Positions 1 through 6,493 of a stretch of DNA of 7,453 bases are shown here, in pieces. The stretch comes from Pasteurellaceae bacterium (GTDB taxonomy: Bacteria > Pseudomonadota > Gammaproteobacteria > Enterobacterales > Pasteurellaceae): NCBI GenBank assembly GCA_900756875.1, contig CAAELW010000172.1, positions 1-7,453 on the forward strand, read 5' to 3'. Each line of letters opens with the position of its first letter. Position 1 is the stretch's first letter. The translations under genes and the position numbers were made by a program. The notes under the pieces are model-generated. The model had not been told where the DNA came from and did no database searches. It was given only the letters and a program-made list of their open reading frames with translations.

Positions 1-809
1 TCAACAGGGAATACGTCAACCGCTGCACCACGAACTTTACCTTGTTCAAGCGCAGCTGCTAAAGCATCAATATCCACTACCGTACCACGTGCTGCATTGA
101 TCAAAATAGAATCTTGTTTTAATTGCGCAATACGTTCAGCACTCATTAAATTACGAGTTGAAGGTAAATCTGGTACATGAAGCGAAATCACATCACAAGA
201 GCCCAATAACTCTTCAAGTGTATGTAATTGTTTTGCATTACCCAATGGCAATTTATTTTCAATATCGTAGAAATATACTTCCATCCCTAGAGATTCCGCA
301 ATAATACTTAATTGCGAACCGATATGGCCGTAACCCACGATACCTAATTTTTTGCCGCGCACTTCATGAGAACCCACTGCCGATTTATTCCATAAACCAC
401 GATGCACATCAGCATTCGCTTGAGGAATATTGCGCATTAAGAGCAAAATCTCACCCAACACTAGTTCAGCCACAGAACGAGTATTAGAGAACGGTGCATT
501 AAATACTGGAATCCCACGCATTTTTGCTGCATTAAGATCCACTTGGTTGGTACCGATACAGAAACAGCCAATAGCAATAAGCTTCGGTGCAGCTTCAATC
601 ATTTCAGCAGTTAATTGGGTACGCGAACGTAAGCCGATAAAATGCGCATCTTTAATCGCTTCTTTTAGCTCATCACCATCTAAAGCTTTTTTGTAAAAGT
701 CAATGTTGGTGTAGCCCGCCGCATGTAAGGTATCTAATGCACTTTGGTGCACGCCCTCTAATAGCACAAATTTAATTTTTGATTTGTCGAGTGAGACTTT
801 GTTTGTCAT
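1..809 (-). CDS. serA: D-3-phosphoglycerate dehydrogenase, N-terminal 269 codons (3' end off the left edge)
   Basis: SerA oxidises 3-phosphoglycerate to 3-phosphohydroxypyruvate with NAD+, the first committed step of cytosolic serine synthesis. Reading back from the ATG at 807-809 gives a protein that follows E. coli SerA closely: MTNKVSLDKSKIKF at the start, GLRSRTQ, then the long match around GCFCIGTNQVDL and FNAPFSNTRSVAEL. The Rossmann dinucleotide motif GYGHIG is at residues 159-164. INAARGTVVD carries the substrate-binding/catalytic Arg near residue 241. The frame is open to the edge. E. coli SerA has about 410 residues, so the catalytic Glu and His and the serine-sensing ACT domain lie outside; feedback inhibition cannot be judged. 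An AAGGAAG ribosome site (816-821) precedes the start. The gene begins 19 bp after rpiA, so co-transcription is likely. Identification is firm. Confidence 0.96.
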   Translation of the reverse strand, partial: MTNKVSLDKSKIKFVLLEGVHQSALDTLHAAGYTNIDFYKKALDGDELKEAIKDAHFIGLRSRTQLTAEMIEAAPKLIAIGCFCIGTNQVDLNAAKMRGIPVFNAPFSNTRSVAELVLGEILLLMRNIPQANADVHRGLWNKSAVGSHEVRGKKLGIVGYGHIGSQLSIIAESLGMEVYFYDIENKLPLGNAKQLHTLEELLGSCDVISLHVPDLPSTRNLMSAERIAQLKQDSILINAARGTVVDIDALAAALEQGKVRGAAVDVFPV

Positions 810-815
810 GTTTGC

Positions 816-821
816 TTCCTT
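816..821 (-). promoter_or_regulatory. Ribosome binding site of serA
   Basis: The minus strand reads AAGGAAGCAAAC just before the serA ATG, a strong Shine-Dalgarno match at normal spacing inside the 19-bp rpiA-serA gap. It supports the chosen serA start, and the gap leaves no room for a separate promoter. Confidence 0.8.
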
Positions 822-828
822 ATTTTTA

Positions 829-1488
829 TTAATCAATAATTTTTGCGCCGTCTGGTGTACCAACAATCACAATATCCGCCCCACGTAAGGCAAAAATACC
901 ATTTGTTACTACACCTGCGACATTATTCAATTCTTTTTCCATTTCCACTGGATTTAAAATAGCGAAGTTATGTACATCTAAAATCACGTTACCGTTATCA
1001 GTCACCACGCCTTCACGATATTCTGGCGCACCACCAAGGGAAACTAATTTACGACCAACTTGTGAACGTGCCATTGGAATCACTTCTACTGGCAATGGGA
1101 ATGTGCTGCCTAACACATCCACTTGTTTACTAGAATCCACGATACAAATAAATTTTTTCGCTAAAGCGGCTACAATTTTTTCGCGAGTCAGTGCCGCACC
1201 GCCGCCTTTGATCATCATTTTTTGTGGATTGATTTCATCTGCGCCATCCACATAAATATCTAAACTGGATACATCATTAGCACTAAACACTTCAATACCC
1301 TGTTTACGTAATAATTCTTCTGAGGCTTTAGATGCTGCTACCGCACCTTGAATTTGATCTTTTAATTCACCTAAGGCTTCAATAAAACAATTCACTGTTG
1401 AACCACTTCCCACGCCAACAATGGTATCGGGCTTAACATATTTTAACGCCGCACGTGCCGCTAATTTTTTCATTTCTAATTGGTCCAT
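829..1488 (-). CDS. rpiA: Ribose-5-phosphate isomerase A
   Basis: RpiA interconverts ribose-5-phosphate and ribulose-5-phosphate in the non-oxidative pentose phosphate pathway, feeding PRPP, nucleotide and histidine synthesis in the cytosol. From the chosen ATG the protein is 219 residues, the same as E. coli RpiA. Phosphate-loop residues GVGSGST (25-31), VDGADEIN with Asp81 and Asp84, and [10 protein letters not shown] with Lys94 and Glu103 all fall at E. coli numbering. An in-frame ATG ten codons upstream (1518) is rejected: family members start at M(T/D)Q..., a GGGAG ribosome site sits about 7 nt before 1488, and the longer start would run into a PurR-like operator. The TAA at 829-831 lies 19 bp before serA, giving a probable rpiA-serA operon that joins pentose and serine supply. 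No disruption is seen. Confidence 0.97.
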   Translation of the reverse strand: MDQLEMKKLAARAALKYVKPDTIVGVGSGSTVNCFIEALGELKDQIQGAVAASKASEELLRKQGIEVFSANDVSSLDIYVDGADEINPQKMMIKGGGAALTREKIVAALAKKFICIVDSSKQVDVLGSTFPLPVEVIPMARSQVGRKLVSLGGAPEYREGVVTDNGNVILDVHNFAILNPVEMEKELNNVAGVVTNGIFALRGADIVIVGTPDGAKIID

Positions 1489-1517
1489 TTTTCTCTCCCT
1501 TTTAAATCGTGGATACA

Positions 1518-1533
1518 ACGTAAACGTTTGCTT
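1518..1533 (-). promoter_or_regulatory. PurR-like operator upstream of rpiA-serA
   Basis: On the minus strand the bases read AAGCAAACGTTTACGT, which agrees with the E. coli PurR consensus ACGCAAACGTTTGCGT at 14 of 16 positions, including the whole central AAACGTTT. It lies 29 bp before the rpiA start, where a repressor would cover the promoter or early transcript. Haemophilus encodes PurR (known from H. influenzae). LacI-family operators resemble each other, so RbsR or another member is possible, but the flanks fit PurR better. The -10 and -35 could not be assigned firmly: the minus strand reads TTTAAT at 1551-1556 as a possible -10, without a good -35. Confidence 0.6.
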
Positions 1534-1568
1534 TACTTTAATACGACACTATTAAATAAACAAGTGTA

Positions 1569-1598
1569 AAAATTTATTCATGATGATGAAAAAATTTT
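1569..1598 (-). terminator. Weak AT-rich hairpin overlapping the hemW stop codon
   Basis: Arms 1569-1581 and 1586-1598 pair over 13 bp with one mismatch around a 4-base loop (GATG). In the hemW-sense transcript the 3' arm ends in a run of U. The stem is nearly all A-U except its loop-proximal pairs, so it would be weak, and it begins within the hemW TAA (1597-1599). It could end hemW transcription before the rpiA promoter region. A plain AT-rich spacer is the alternative. Confidence 0.35.
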
Positions 1599-2745
1599 AT
1601 TCATCTAAAAAAAGCGCTAACAGCTCGTTCAAAAACAATTTTCCGTGTTCGGTGATTTGCCAAGAATTCAGGGTTTCCACGATATAATTCTGTTGAATGG
1701 CCAAATCAATTTGATTTTTGACCGCACTTTGCGAAAGCCCTGTGTAATATTCAAACTCTTGTTTTGGCACGGCTTCCAATAAACGAAAACGATTCATAAA
1801 GAACTCAAAAGCGCGGTCATTTTTTTCCACGTTTTTTTCTTCATAAAGGTATTCACCACGCAAATAGCCTTTCGGATGCTTTGTTTTAGAAAAACGTAAA
1901 ATATCGCCATCAGGAAAAGTCAGTTTACCATGTGCGCCACATCCTATCGCCAAATAATCCCCGAATCGCCAATAATTCAAATTATGTTGACATTGGAACC
2001 CCGGTTTCGCATAAGCAGATGTTTCATATTGTTGATAACCCGCTTCGATTAAAAGCTGGTGGCCTTGTTCAAAAATATCCCAAAGCTCATCATCATCCGG
2101 CAACGTAGGTGGACGATAAGCAAACATGGTATTAGGTTCAATGGTGAGTTGATACCAAGAAAGGTGTGGTGGAGCAAGCTCAATGGCTTGTCGCAAATCA
2201 TCTAGAGCCTCCTCAAGCGTTTGGTTTGGCAAACCGTGCATTAAATCTAGATTGAAACTTTTTAACCCAGAAACTTTCGCCAAACTGACCGCACTTTTAG
2301 CTTCCGCCGCATTATGAATACGTCCTAAACGTTGTAATTTATCGTCATTAAAACTTTGAATGCCCATGGAAATACGTGTTACGCCAGCATCCACATAGCC
2401 TTTAAAACGCTCCGCTTCGACAGTGCCAGGATTGGCTTCCATGGTAATTTCAATATTCTCTGAAAAAGGAATGCGATGTTGAATTTCTGCCAATAACAAC
2501 TTAATACTTTCCGCTGAAAATAAACTCGGCGTGCCACCACCAATAAAAATAGAATGAAGTGGACGATGTTGAATACTAGCCTGATATTTCTCTAAGTTTG
2601 CCTCAAGATCGGCTATCAGATGTTGCACATATTCTTGTTCAGGAATTGTGCCTTTCTGTGCATGCGAATTGAAATCACAATAAGGGCATTTCTGCACACA
2701 CCAAGGAATATGCACATAAAGGGAAAGAGGGGGAAATTTTTGCAT
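1597..2745 (-). CDS. hemW: Radical SAM haem chaperone HemW
   Basis: HemW is a [4Fe-4S] radical SAM protein that binds haem and delivers it to respiratory enzymes; it was long annotated as a HemN-like coproporphyrinogen oxidase. The 382-residue product is close to the E. coli protein (about 378) and shares its opening PPLSLYVHIPWCVQKCPYC. The cluster cysteines are C16, C20 and C23, in the CxxxCxxC arrangement. The SAM-contacting GGGTPS is at 69-74, and the HNLNYW motif at 254-259 is typical of HemW. A C-terminal HemW-type domain occupies roughly the last 70 residues. True HemN has an extra N-terminal region that is absent here. The ATG at 2745 fits the family start but has no clear Shine-Dalgarno sequence and lies only 14 bp past the lon terminator hairpin, so how it is expressed is unclear. 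It carries two intact USSs. Confidence 0.95.
   Translation of the reverse strand: MQKFPPLSLYVHIPWCVQKCPYCDFNSHAQKGTIPEQEYVQHLIADLEANLEKYQASIQHRPLHSIFIGGGTPSLFSAESIKLLLAEIQHRIPFSENIEITMEANPGTVEAERFKGYVDAGVTRISMGIQSFNDDKLQRLGRIHNAAEAKSAVSLAKVSGLKSFNLDLMHGLPNQTLEEALDDLRQAIELAPPHLSWYQLTIEPNTMFAYRPPTLPDDDELWDIFEQGHQLLIEAGYQQYETSAYAKPGFQCQHNLNYWRFGDYLAIGCGAHGKLTFPDGDILRFSKTKHPKGYLRGEYLYEEKNVEKNDRAFEFFMNRFRLLEAVPKQEFEYYTGLSQSAVKNQIDLAIQQNYIVETLNSWQITEHGKLFLNELLALFLDE
1721..1729 (-). repeat. DNA uptake signal sequence inside hemW
   Basis: The minus strand has the perfect Haemophilus USS core AAGTGCGGT followed by CAAAAATCAAATTGAT, which fits the extended USS with its two flanking AT tracts. It is read in frame as Ser-Ala-Val (residues 340-342 of HemW). 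USSs mark DNA for uptake during natural competence. Confidence 0.93.
2288..2296 (-). repeat. DNA uptake signal sequence inside hemW (second copy)
   Basis: A perfect AAGTGCGGT core on the minus strand, again read as Ser-Ala-Val (about residues 151-153). Its flank (CAGTTTGGCG) is a poorer match to the AT tracts of the extended USS than that of the copy at 1721. Confidence 0.88.
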
Positions 2746-2756
2746 AATTAAAAGTC

Positions 2757-2781
2757 AAAAGGGCTTGTTTTCACAAGCCCT
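2757..2781 (-). terminator. Intrinsic terminator of lon
   Basis: The arms AGGGCTTGT (2760-2768) and ACAAGCCCT (2773-2781) form a perfect 9-bp stem with a 4-base loop. In the minus-strand transcript the stem is followed by UUUUGACUUUU, an intrinsic terminator 12 bp past the lon stop codon. On the plus strand the stem is followed by A-rich sequence, so it should act mainly on lon transcripts. It ends about 14 bp before the hemW start codon. Confidence 0.85.
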
Positions 2782-2793
2782 AAAAATGAGTCA

Positions 2794-5211
2794 TTAATTG
2801 ACCGCTCTTGCTGTTTTGGTTGCAGCTTTACGGCGAGGTGCTTTCGCTTTTGTTTCCACTTTCACGAATTCAATGCCTTCTGGTGGATTTTCTAACGCTA
2901 AGCCTAACACTTCATCAATGGTTTCTACCGCATGAATCGCAAGATTTTCTTTTACGTTATCTGGAATTTCTTCCAAATCTTTCACGTTATCTTTTGGAAT
3001 TAATACGGTTTTAATGCCACCACGATGTGCCGCCAGTAATTTTTCTTTTAATCCGCCAATTGGTAATACTTTACCGCGTAGGCTGATTTCACCAGTCATT
3101 GCGACATCGGCACGAACTGGGTTACCCGTTAAACAAGAAACTAATGCGGTACACATTGCGATACCTGCACTTGGACCATCTTTCGGTGTCGCACCATCTG
3201 GTACGTGAATGTGAATATCACGTTTTTCATGGAATTCAGAATTGATACCCAATTTCTCCGCACGTGCACGGACTACGGTCATCGCTGCTTGGATAGATTC
3301 TTTCATCACATCGCCTAATGAACCAGTGAAGGTTAATTTACCTTTACCTACCACTGAAGCTGTTTCAATGGTCAGTAAGTCACCGCCCACTTCTGTCCAT
3401 GCAAGGCCTGTTACTTCACCTACACGGTTTTGCGTATCCGCTTTACCAAATTCAAAACGTTTCACACCAAGATAGTCATGCAAGTTGTCTGAATTAACGG
3501 TAATGGATTTTACTTTTGGATTGACCAATAAATTCTTCACTGCTTTACGACAGATTTTAGAAATCTCACGCTCTAATCCACGCACACCGGCTTCACGGGT
3601 GTAATAACGGATAATATCTAAAATGGCGTTTTCTTCGATGGTTAATTCGCCTTTTTTCAATCCATTACGTTCAATTTGTTTTTGTAACAAATGTTGCATC
3701 GCAATATTCAGTTTTTCATCTTCGGTATAACCAGAAAGACGAATGACTTCCATACGATCTAGCAATGGGCCTGGAATATTCATAGAGTTTGAGGTTGCCA
3801 CAAACATCACATCAGACAAATCATAGTCCACTTCAAGATAGTGATCGTTGAAGGTGGTATTTTGCTCTGGATCAAGCACTTCTAACAAGGCTGATGCAGG
3901 GTCGCCACGCATATCTGAAGACATTTTATCGATTTCATCAAGCAAGAAGAGTGGGTTTTTTACACCAACTTTTGCCATTTTTTGAATCAATTTACCCGGC
4001 AATGCACCAATATAGGTTTTACGGTGACCGCGGATTTCTGCTTCATCACGTACCCCGCCTAATGCCATACGCACATATTTACGACCAGTTGCATTGGCAA
4101 TAGATTGACCCAGTGAGGTTTTACCTACCCCTGGCGGTCCCACTAAACAAAGAATTGGACCTTTGATTTTGTTTAAACGTGCTTGCACCGCAAGGTATTC
4201 TAAAATGCGTTCTTTCACACGTTCTAAACCGTAGTGATCCGCATCTAAAACCTGTTGTGCTTTTGCGATATCTTTCTTCACTTTGGTACGTTTATGCCAT
4301 GGCACTTGAAGCATCCACTCAACATAACTGCGCACCACCGTTGCTTCAGCAGACATCGCTGACATCATTTTGAGTTTTTGTAACTCACTCTCGACTTTTT
4401 CACGCACATCTGCCGGCATACCTGCCGCCTCAACCTTTTGACGAAGCTGTTCAACTTCATCAATGGTATCTTCACTTTCGCCTTCGTCCATTTCTTTGCG
4501 AATCGCTTTAATTTGTTCGCTAAGATAATAGTTACGCTGGCTTTTCTCCATTTGTTTTTTCACGCGGCCACGGATACGTTTTTCAACTTGAAGAATATCC
4601 GCTTCAGATTCCATCATGCCGAGCAAGTATTCTAAACGCTCTTGCACATCTGCCAGTTCTAACACGCTTTGTTTATGGCGAACAGTCACTGGAATATGGG
4701 CAGCCATGGTATCCGCTAAACGATCAGCATCATCAATGCGTTGTAATGCACCTAAAACGTCAGCAGGGATTTTTTTATTGAGTTGAAGATAGCTTTCAAA
4801 TTCATTTAAAACAGCAGCCTTCACCACATCTAATTCTTTTTCATCACCAAACGTAGTTTCAATCGGTGTGACTTCCGCAGAAAAATGGTCTTCACCATCA
4901 TTTAATTGATTGATTTTGGCGCGTTGTTGCCCTTCCACCAACACTTTCACTGTACCATCTGGCAATTTTAATAATTGAATAATATTGGCAATCGTCCCGA
5001 CATCGAATACATCATCAACGGTAGGTTCTTCTAAATCCGCTTGCTTTTGTGACACCAATAATAATTGTTTGCCCTCATTCATGGCTTCATCAAGGGCACT
5101 AATCGATTTTGCGCGCCCAACAAAAAGTGGCATCACCATATAAGGGAAAACGACAACATCCCGTAATGGCAATACAGGAAGTGTACGTTGTTGAGTTCTT
5201 TTGGCGTTCAT
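2794..5211 (-). CDS. lon: ATP-dependent protease Lon
   Basis: Lon is a cytosolic hexameric AAA+ serine protease that degrades misfolded and selected regulatory proteins. The 805-residue product has the full bacterial LonA layout: an N-terminal substrate-binding domain (about 10-205), a helical/coiled-coil region (about 205-310), an AAA+ module with Walker [10 protein letters not shown] (358-366, Lys364) and Walker B LFLLDEID (421-428, Glu426), and the protease domain with catalytic Ser681 in [10 protein letters not shown] and Lys724 in GLKEKLL. The Ser-Lys spacing of 43 equals that of E. coli S679/K722. The start has an AGAGAGG ribosome site 5-6 nt upstream. It is about 20 residues longer than E. 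coli Lon (784), because of a Lys/Arg/Ala-rich C-terminal tail from about 784. A sigma-32 promoter lies upstream and an intrinsic terminator follows. Identification is certain. Confidence 0.99.
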   Translation of the reverse strand: MNAKRTQQRTLPVLPLRDVVVFPYMVMPLFVGRAKSISALDEAMNEGKQLLLVSQKQADLEEPTVDDVFDVGTIANIIQLLKLPDGTVKVLVEGQQRAKINQLNDGEDHFSAEVTPIETTFGDEKELDVVKAAVLNEFESYLQLNKKIPADVLGALQRIDDADRLADTMAAHIPVTVRHKQSVLELADVQERLEYLLGMMESEADILQVEKRIRGRVKKQMEKSQRNYYLSEQIKAIRKEMDEGESEDTIDEVEQLRQKVEAAGMPADVREKVESELQKLKMMSAMSAEATVVRSYVEWMLQVPWHKRTKVKKDIAKAQQVLDADHYGLERVKERILEYLAVQARLNKIKGPILCLVGPPGVGKTSLGQSIANATGRKYVRMALGGVRDEAEIRGHRKTYIGALPGKLIQKMAKVGVKNPLFLLDEIDKMSSDMRGDPASALLEVLDPEQNTTFNDHYLEVDYDLSDVMFVATSNSMNIPGPLLDRMEVIRLSGYTEDEKLNIAMQHLLQKQIERNGLKKGELTIEENAILDIIRYYTREAGVRGLEREISKICRKAVKNLLVNPKVKSITVNSDNLHDYLGVKRFEFGKADTQNRVGEVTGLAWTEVGGDLLTIETASVVGKGKLTFTGSLGDVMKESIQAAMTVVRARAEKLGINSEFHEKRDIHIHVPDGATPKDGPSAGIAMCTALVSCLTGNPVRADVAMTGEISLRGKVLPIGGLKEKLLAAHRGGIKTVLIPKDNVKDLEEIPDNVKENLAIHAVETIDEVLGLALENPPEGIEFVKVETKAKAPRRKAATKTARAVN

Positions 5212-5248
5212 AGTTACCTCTCTTACATCAATTCTATAATTTCATTGA

Positions 5249-5276
5249 ATATGGGGATGAGTTGCATAAATTCAAG
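5249..5276 (-). promoter_or_regulatory. Sigma-32 (heat-shock) promoter of lon
   Basis: The minus strand reads CTTGAAT (5270-5276), 13 bp of spacer, then CCCCATAT (5249-5256). This fits the sigma-32 consensus CTTGAAA-N(11-16)-CCCCATnT almost perfectly. It lies about 40 bp before the lon ATG, giving a leader of roughly 30 nt. lon is a classical heat-shock gene in E. coli, so the assignment agrees with known regulation. Confidence 0.85.
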
Positions 5277-5288
5277 GTAGGATTTGGC

Positions 5289-5317
5289 ATATTAAGGATA
5301 AATCGAAAAATAGGCAA
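5289..5317 (-). promoter_or_regulatory. Possible sigma-70 promoter of lon
   Basis: The minus strand has TTGCCT (5312-5317), a 17-bp spacer and TAATAT (5289-5294). Spacing is ideal but the hexamers are only moderate matches. It could provide basal lon transcription upstream of the heat-shock promoter. Confidence 0.35.
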
Positions 5318-5345
5318 GTAAAGAACCACCTTTATTGATGCTTAA

Positions 5346-5374
5346 TTGGAAAAACCATGGAATACAGGTACAAT
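5346..5374 (+). promoter_or_regulatory. Candidate sigma-70 promoter for the DUF535 gene
   Basis: TTGGAA (5346-5351), a 17-bp spacer and TACAAT (5369-5374, five of six -10 bases) face the DUF535 gene from about 70 bp before its ATG. Transcription would start near 5381, inside the first USS of the inverted pair. It is the best forward promoter I can see in this divergent region. Confidence 0.45.
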
Positions 5375-5383
5375 AAGTGCGGT
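5375..5383 (+). repeat. DNA uptake signal sequence in the lon/DUF535 intergenic region (forward copy)
   Basis: A perfect AAGTGCGGT core followed by CAAAAAT and a second AT tract, a near-complete extended USS. It directly follows the candidate -10 box and forms one arm of an inverted pair with the copy at 5428-5436. Confidence 0.93.
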
Positions 5384-5427
5384 CAAAAATCAGTATGATT
5401 TTACTTAATAAAACGTTTGAAAAAATA

Positions 5428-5436
5428 ACCGCACTT
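5428..5436 (-). repeat. DNA uptake signal sequence just before the DUF535 start (reverse copy)
   Basis: The plus strand has ACCGCACTT; read on the minus strand the core is followed by TATTTTTT and TTTTATT tracts, a full extended USS. It ends 8 bp before the DUF535 ATG and so takes up the place where a ribosome binding site would be expected. Confidence 0.93.
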
Positions 5437-5444
5437 TATCCATT

Positions 5445-6323
5445 ATGACAGCAAAACAAACTATTACTTTCGCGACCTTTCAAGAATTACTGCCCGATTC
5501 TTGTAATCATCCATTAAAAAAACAATTAAGGGATAAGGCCCGTTATTACGGACGAAAATTTTTATTTAAAAAACAATGTGATGCATTAGTTGATTTCTTA
5601 AACACTAATCAAACCTGGATTCCGCTTTTTCAACAAAATCCATATCGTTTTAATGCATTGCTCGCGACCTATTGCGACAAACGTTTTTCTGCAACAGAGA
5701 GACTCAATGCCATTACCAATAATCTGCTAATGCTTGAAGAAAAAATGGGCGTAGAATTTTGCAAAAAATTACTCCAAGAAAAATCCCTTTTATTAGCTCA
5801 ATTAACAGAACAGCTTGGTATTTATTTCAATATCAATCAGATTGACCCTTTTGAAGGGTATTTTTCCATTAACTTAAAAGACAATAATGGACGTAGTATC
5901 TATGATGCTTCTTTCACCTTCTTAAAGCCAAATAAGTTACTTATTGCCTCAATTCAAGGCCCTTCTTATGAAGAAGCGCAAGAAGCCGTAAAACAAGCCA
6001 CAAAAGAATTACATGGTGTTCGTCCGATGTTTATGTTGATGAATGTTTTCCGCTTGTTAGCTGAAAAATGGCAATGCGAATTAATAGGTATCCCTCACAC
6101 TTCACAAGGTAAATACCGTTTATCTGCACGCAGTAAAATTCTATTCAACTACGATGAGTTTTGGCAGGAAAACCAAGGGCAATTAAAAGGTCAATATTGG
6201 CAATTACCGCTTGAATGTGCTCGCAAACCACTCGAAGAAATCGCCAGCAAAAAGCGTTCCATGTACCGAAAACGTTATGAAATGTTGGATGATTTGAGTG
6301 AAAAAATTACTCAATTTTCCTAA
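5445..6323 (+). CDS. DUF535 (VirK/YbjX family) protein
   Basis: A 292-residue protein of the DUF535 family, which includes Shigella VirK and E. coli/Salmonella YbjX. Members have been linked to virulence, envelope stress and cationic-peptide resistance, but no biochemical activity is established. Family-like blocks are SIQGPS (169-174), an Ala/Glu helix, TKELHGVRP (186-194), GIPHTSQGKYR (215-225) and NYDEFWQE (235-242). A basic stretch, KKRSMYRKRYEML, lies near the C-terminus (269-281). I see no signal peptide or membrane segment, so it is probably cytosolic. The ATG at 5445 is the only usable one: an in-frame TGA lies at 5418-5420 and the next Met is near residue 96. There is no Shine-Dalgarno sequence, and a USS sits in its place. 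It is divergent from lon. The family call rests on recognised motifs; the function is unknown. Confidence 0.88.
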   Translation: MTAKQTITFATFQELLPDSCNHPLKKQLRDKARYYGRKFLFKKQCDALVDFLNTNQTWIPLFQQNPYRFNALLATYCDKRFSATERLNAITNNLLMLEEKMGVEFCKKLLQEKSLLLAQLTEQLGIYFNINQIDPFEGYFSINLKDNNGRSIYDASFTFLKPNKLLIASIQGPSYEEAQEAVKQATKELHGVRPMFMLMNVFRLLAEKWQCELIGIPHTSQGKYRLSARSKILFNYDEFWQENQGQLKGQYWQLPLECARKPLEEIASKKRSMYRKRYEMLDDLSEKITQFS

Positions 6324-6333
6324 ATAAAATAGA

Positions 6334-6370
6334 CTTAAACCAGGTTAATTACAATTAAGCCTGGTTTAAG
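6334..6370. terminator. Long hairpin after the DUF535 gene, possible terminator
   Basis: CTTAAACCAGG (6334-6344) and CCTGGTTTAAG (6360-6370) form a perfect 11-bp stem with a 15-base AT-rich loop, 11 bp after the DUF535 stop. On the plus strand no T-run follows, so it is not a canonical intrinsic terminator for DUF535; it may stabilise the 3' end or act with Rho. Read on the minus strand the stem is followed by TCTATTTTATTT, so it would better stop antisense transcription entering the gene. Confidence 0.5.
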
Positions 6371-6419
6371 TAAACGATTGCTAGCATTGCTATTACTGCA
6401 TTCTTTCAAAAATCATCCT

Positions 6420-6447
6420 TTGCTTTTTTGTTCTTTTTGTGTAGAAT
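6420..6447 (+). promoter_or_regulatory. Candidate promoter of the yfcC-like gene
   Basis: TTGCTT (6420-6425), a 16-bp spacer and TAGAAT (6442-6447, five of six -10 bases) lie in a T-rich stretch, about 45 bp before the transporter start. The leader after it holds a small imperfect hairpin (TCGG at 6454-6457 with CCGA at 6471-6474). I found no convincing FNR, CRP or ArgR site here. Confidence 0.5.
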
Positions 6448-6478
6448 ACGCGCTCGGCTTATTGATTAATCCGAACAC

Positions 6479-6484
6479 AAGGAG
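6479..6484 (+). promoter_or_regulatory. Ribosome binding site of the yfcC-like gene
   Basis: AAGGAG lies 9 nt before the ATG at 6494 and decides that start. The bases around it read GGAGTTCTCC, so the site could pair with the CTCC two bases later, though four pairs over a 2-base loop would be unstable. Confidence 0.8.
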
Positions 6485-6493
6485 TTCTCCATA

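Noticed and set aside
430..696. Plus-strand open frame opposite serA
   Set aside because: It lies entirely antisense to a clearly conserved serA frame and its product resembles no family I know.
1489..1518. Ten-codon N-terminal extension of rpiA from an upstream ATG
   Set aside because: Family length (219), E. coli-matching residue numbering and a good ribosome site favour the ATG at 1488.
2808..4635. Several 64-77 residue plus-strand frames opposite lon
   Set aside because: They are antisense to conserved Lon domains, with no ribosome sites or recognisable products; chance frames.
5406..5421. Second PurR-like sequence (AAACGTTT core) before DUF535
   Set aside because: Only the central eight bases and two others match (about 10/16); the flanks are poly-A/T and unlike the consensus.
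6462..6475. FNR-like site (TTGAT then CCGAA) before the transporter
   Set aside because: Only one half-site matches; the other half agrees at 2 of 5 bases and it lies downstream of the likely -10.
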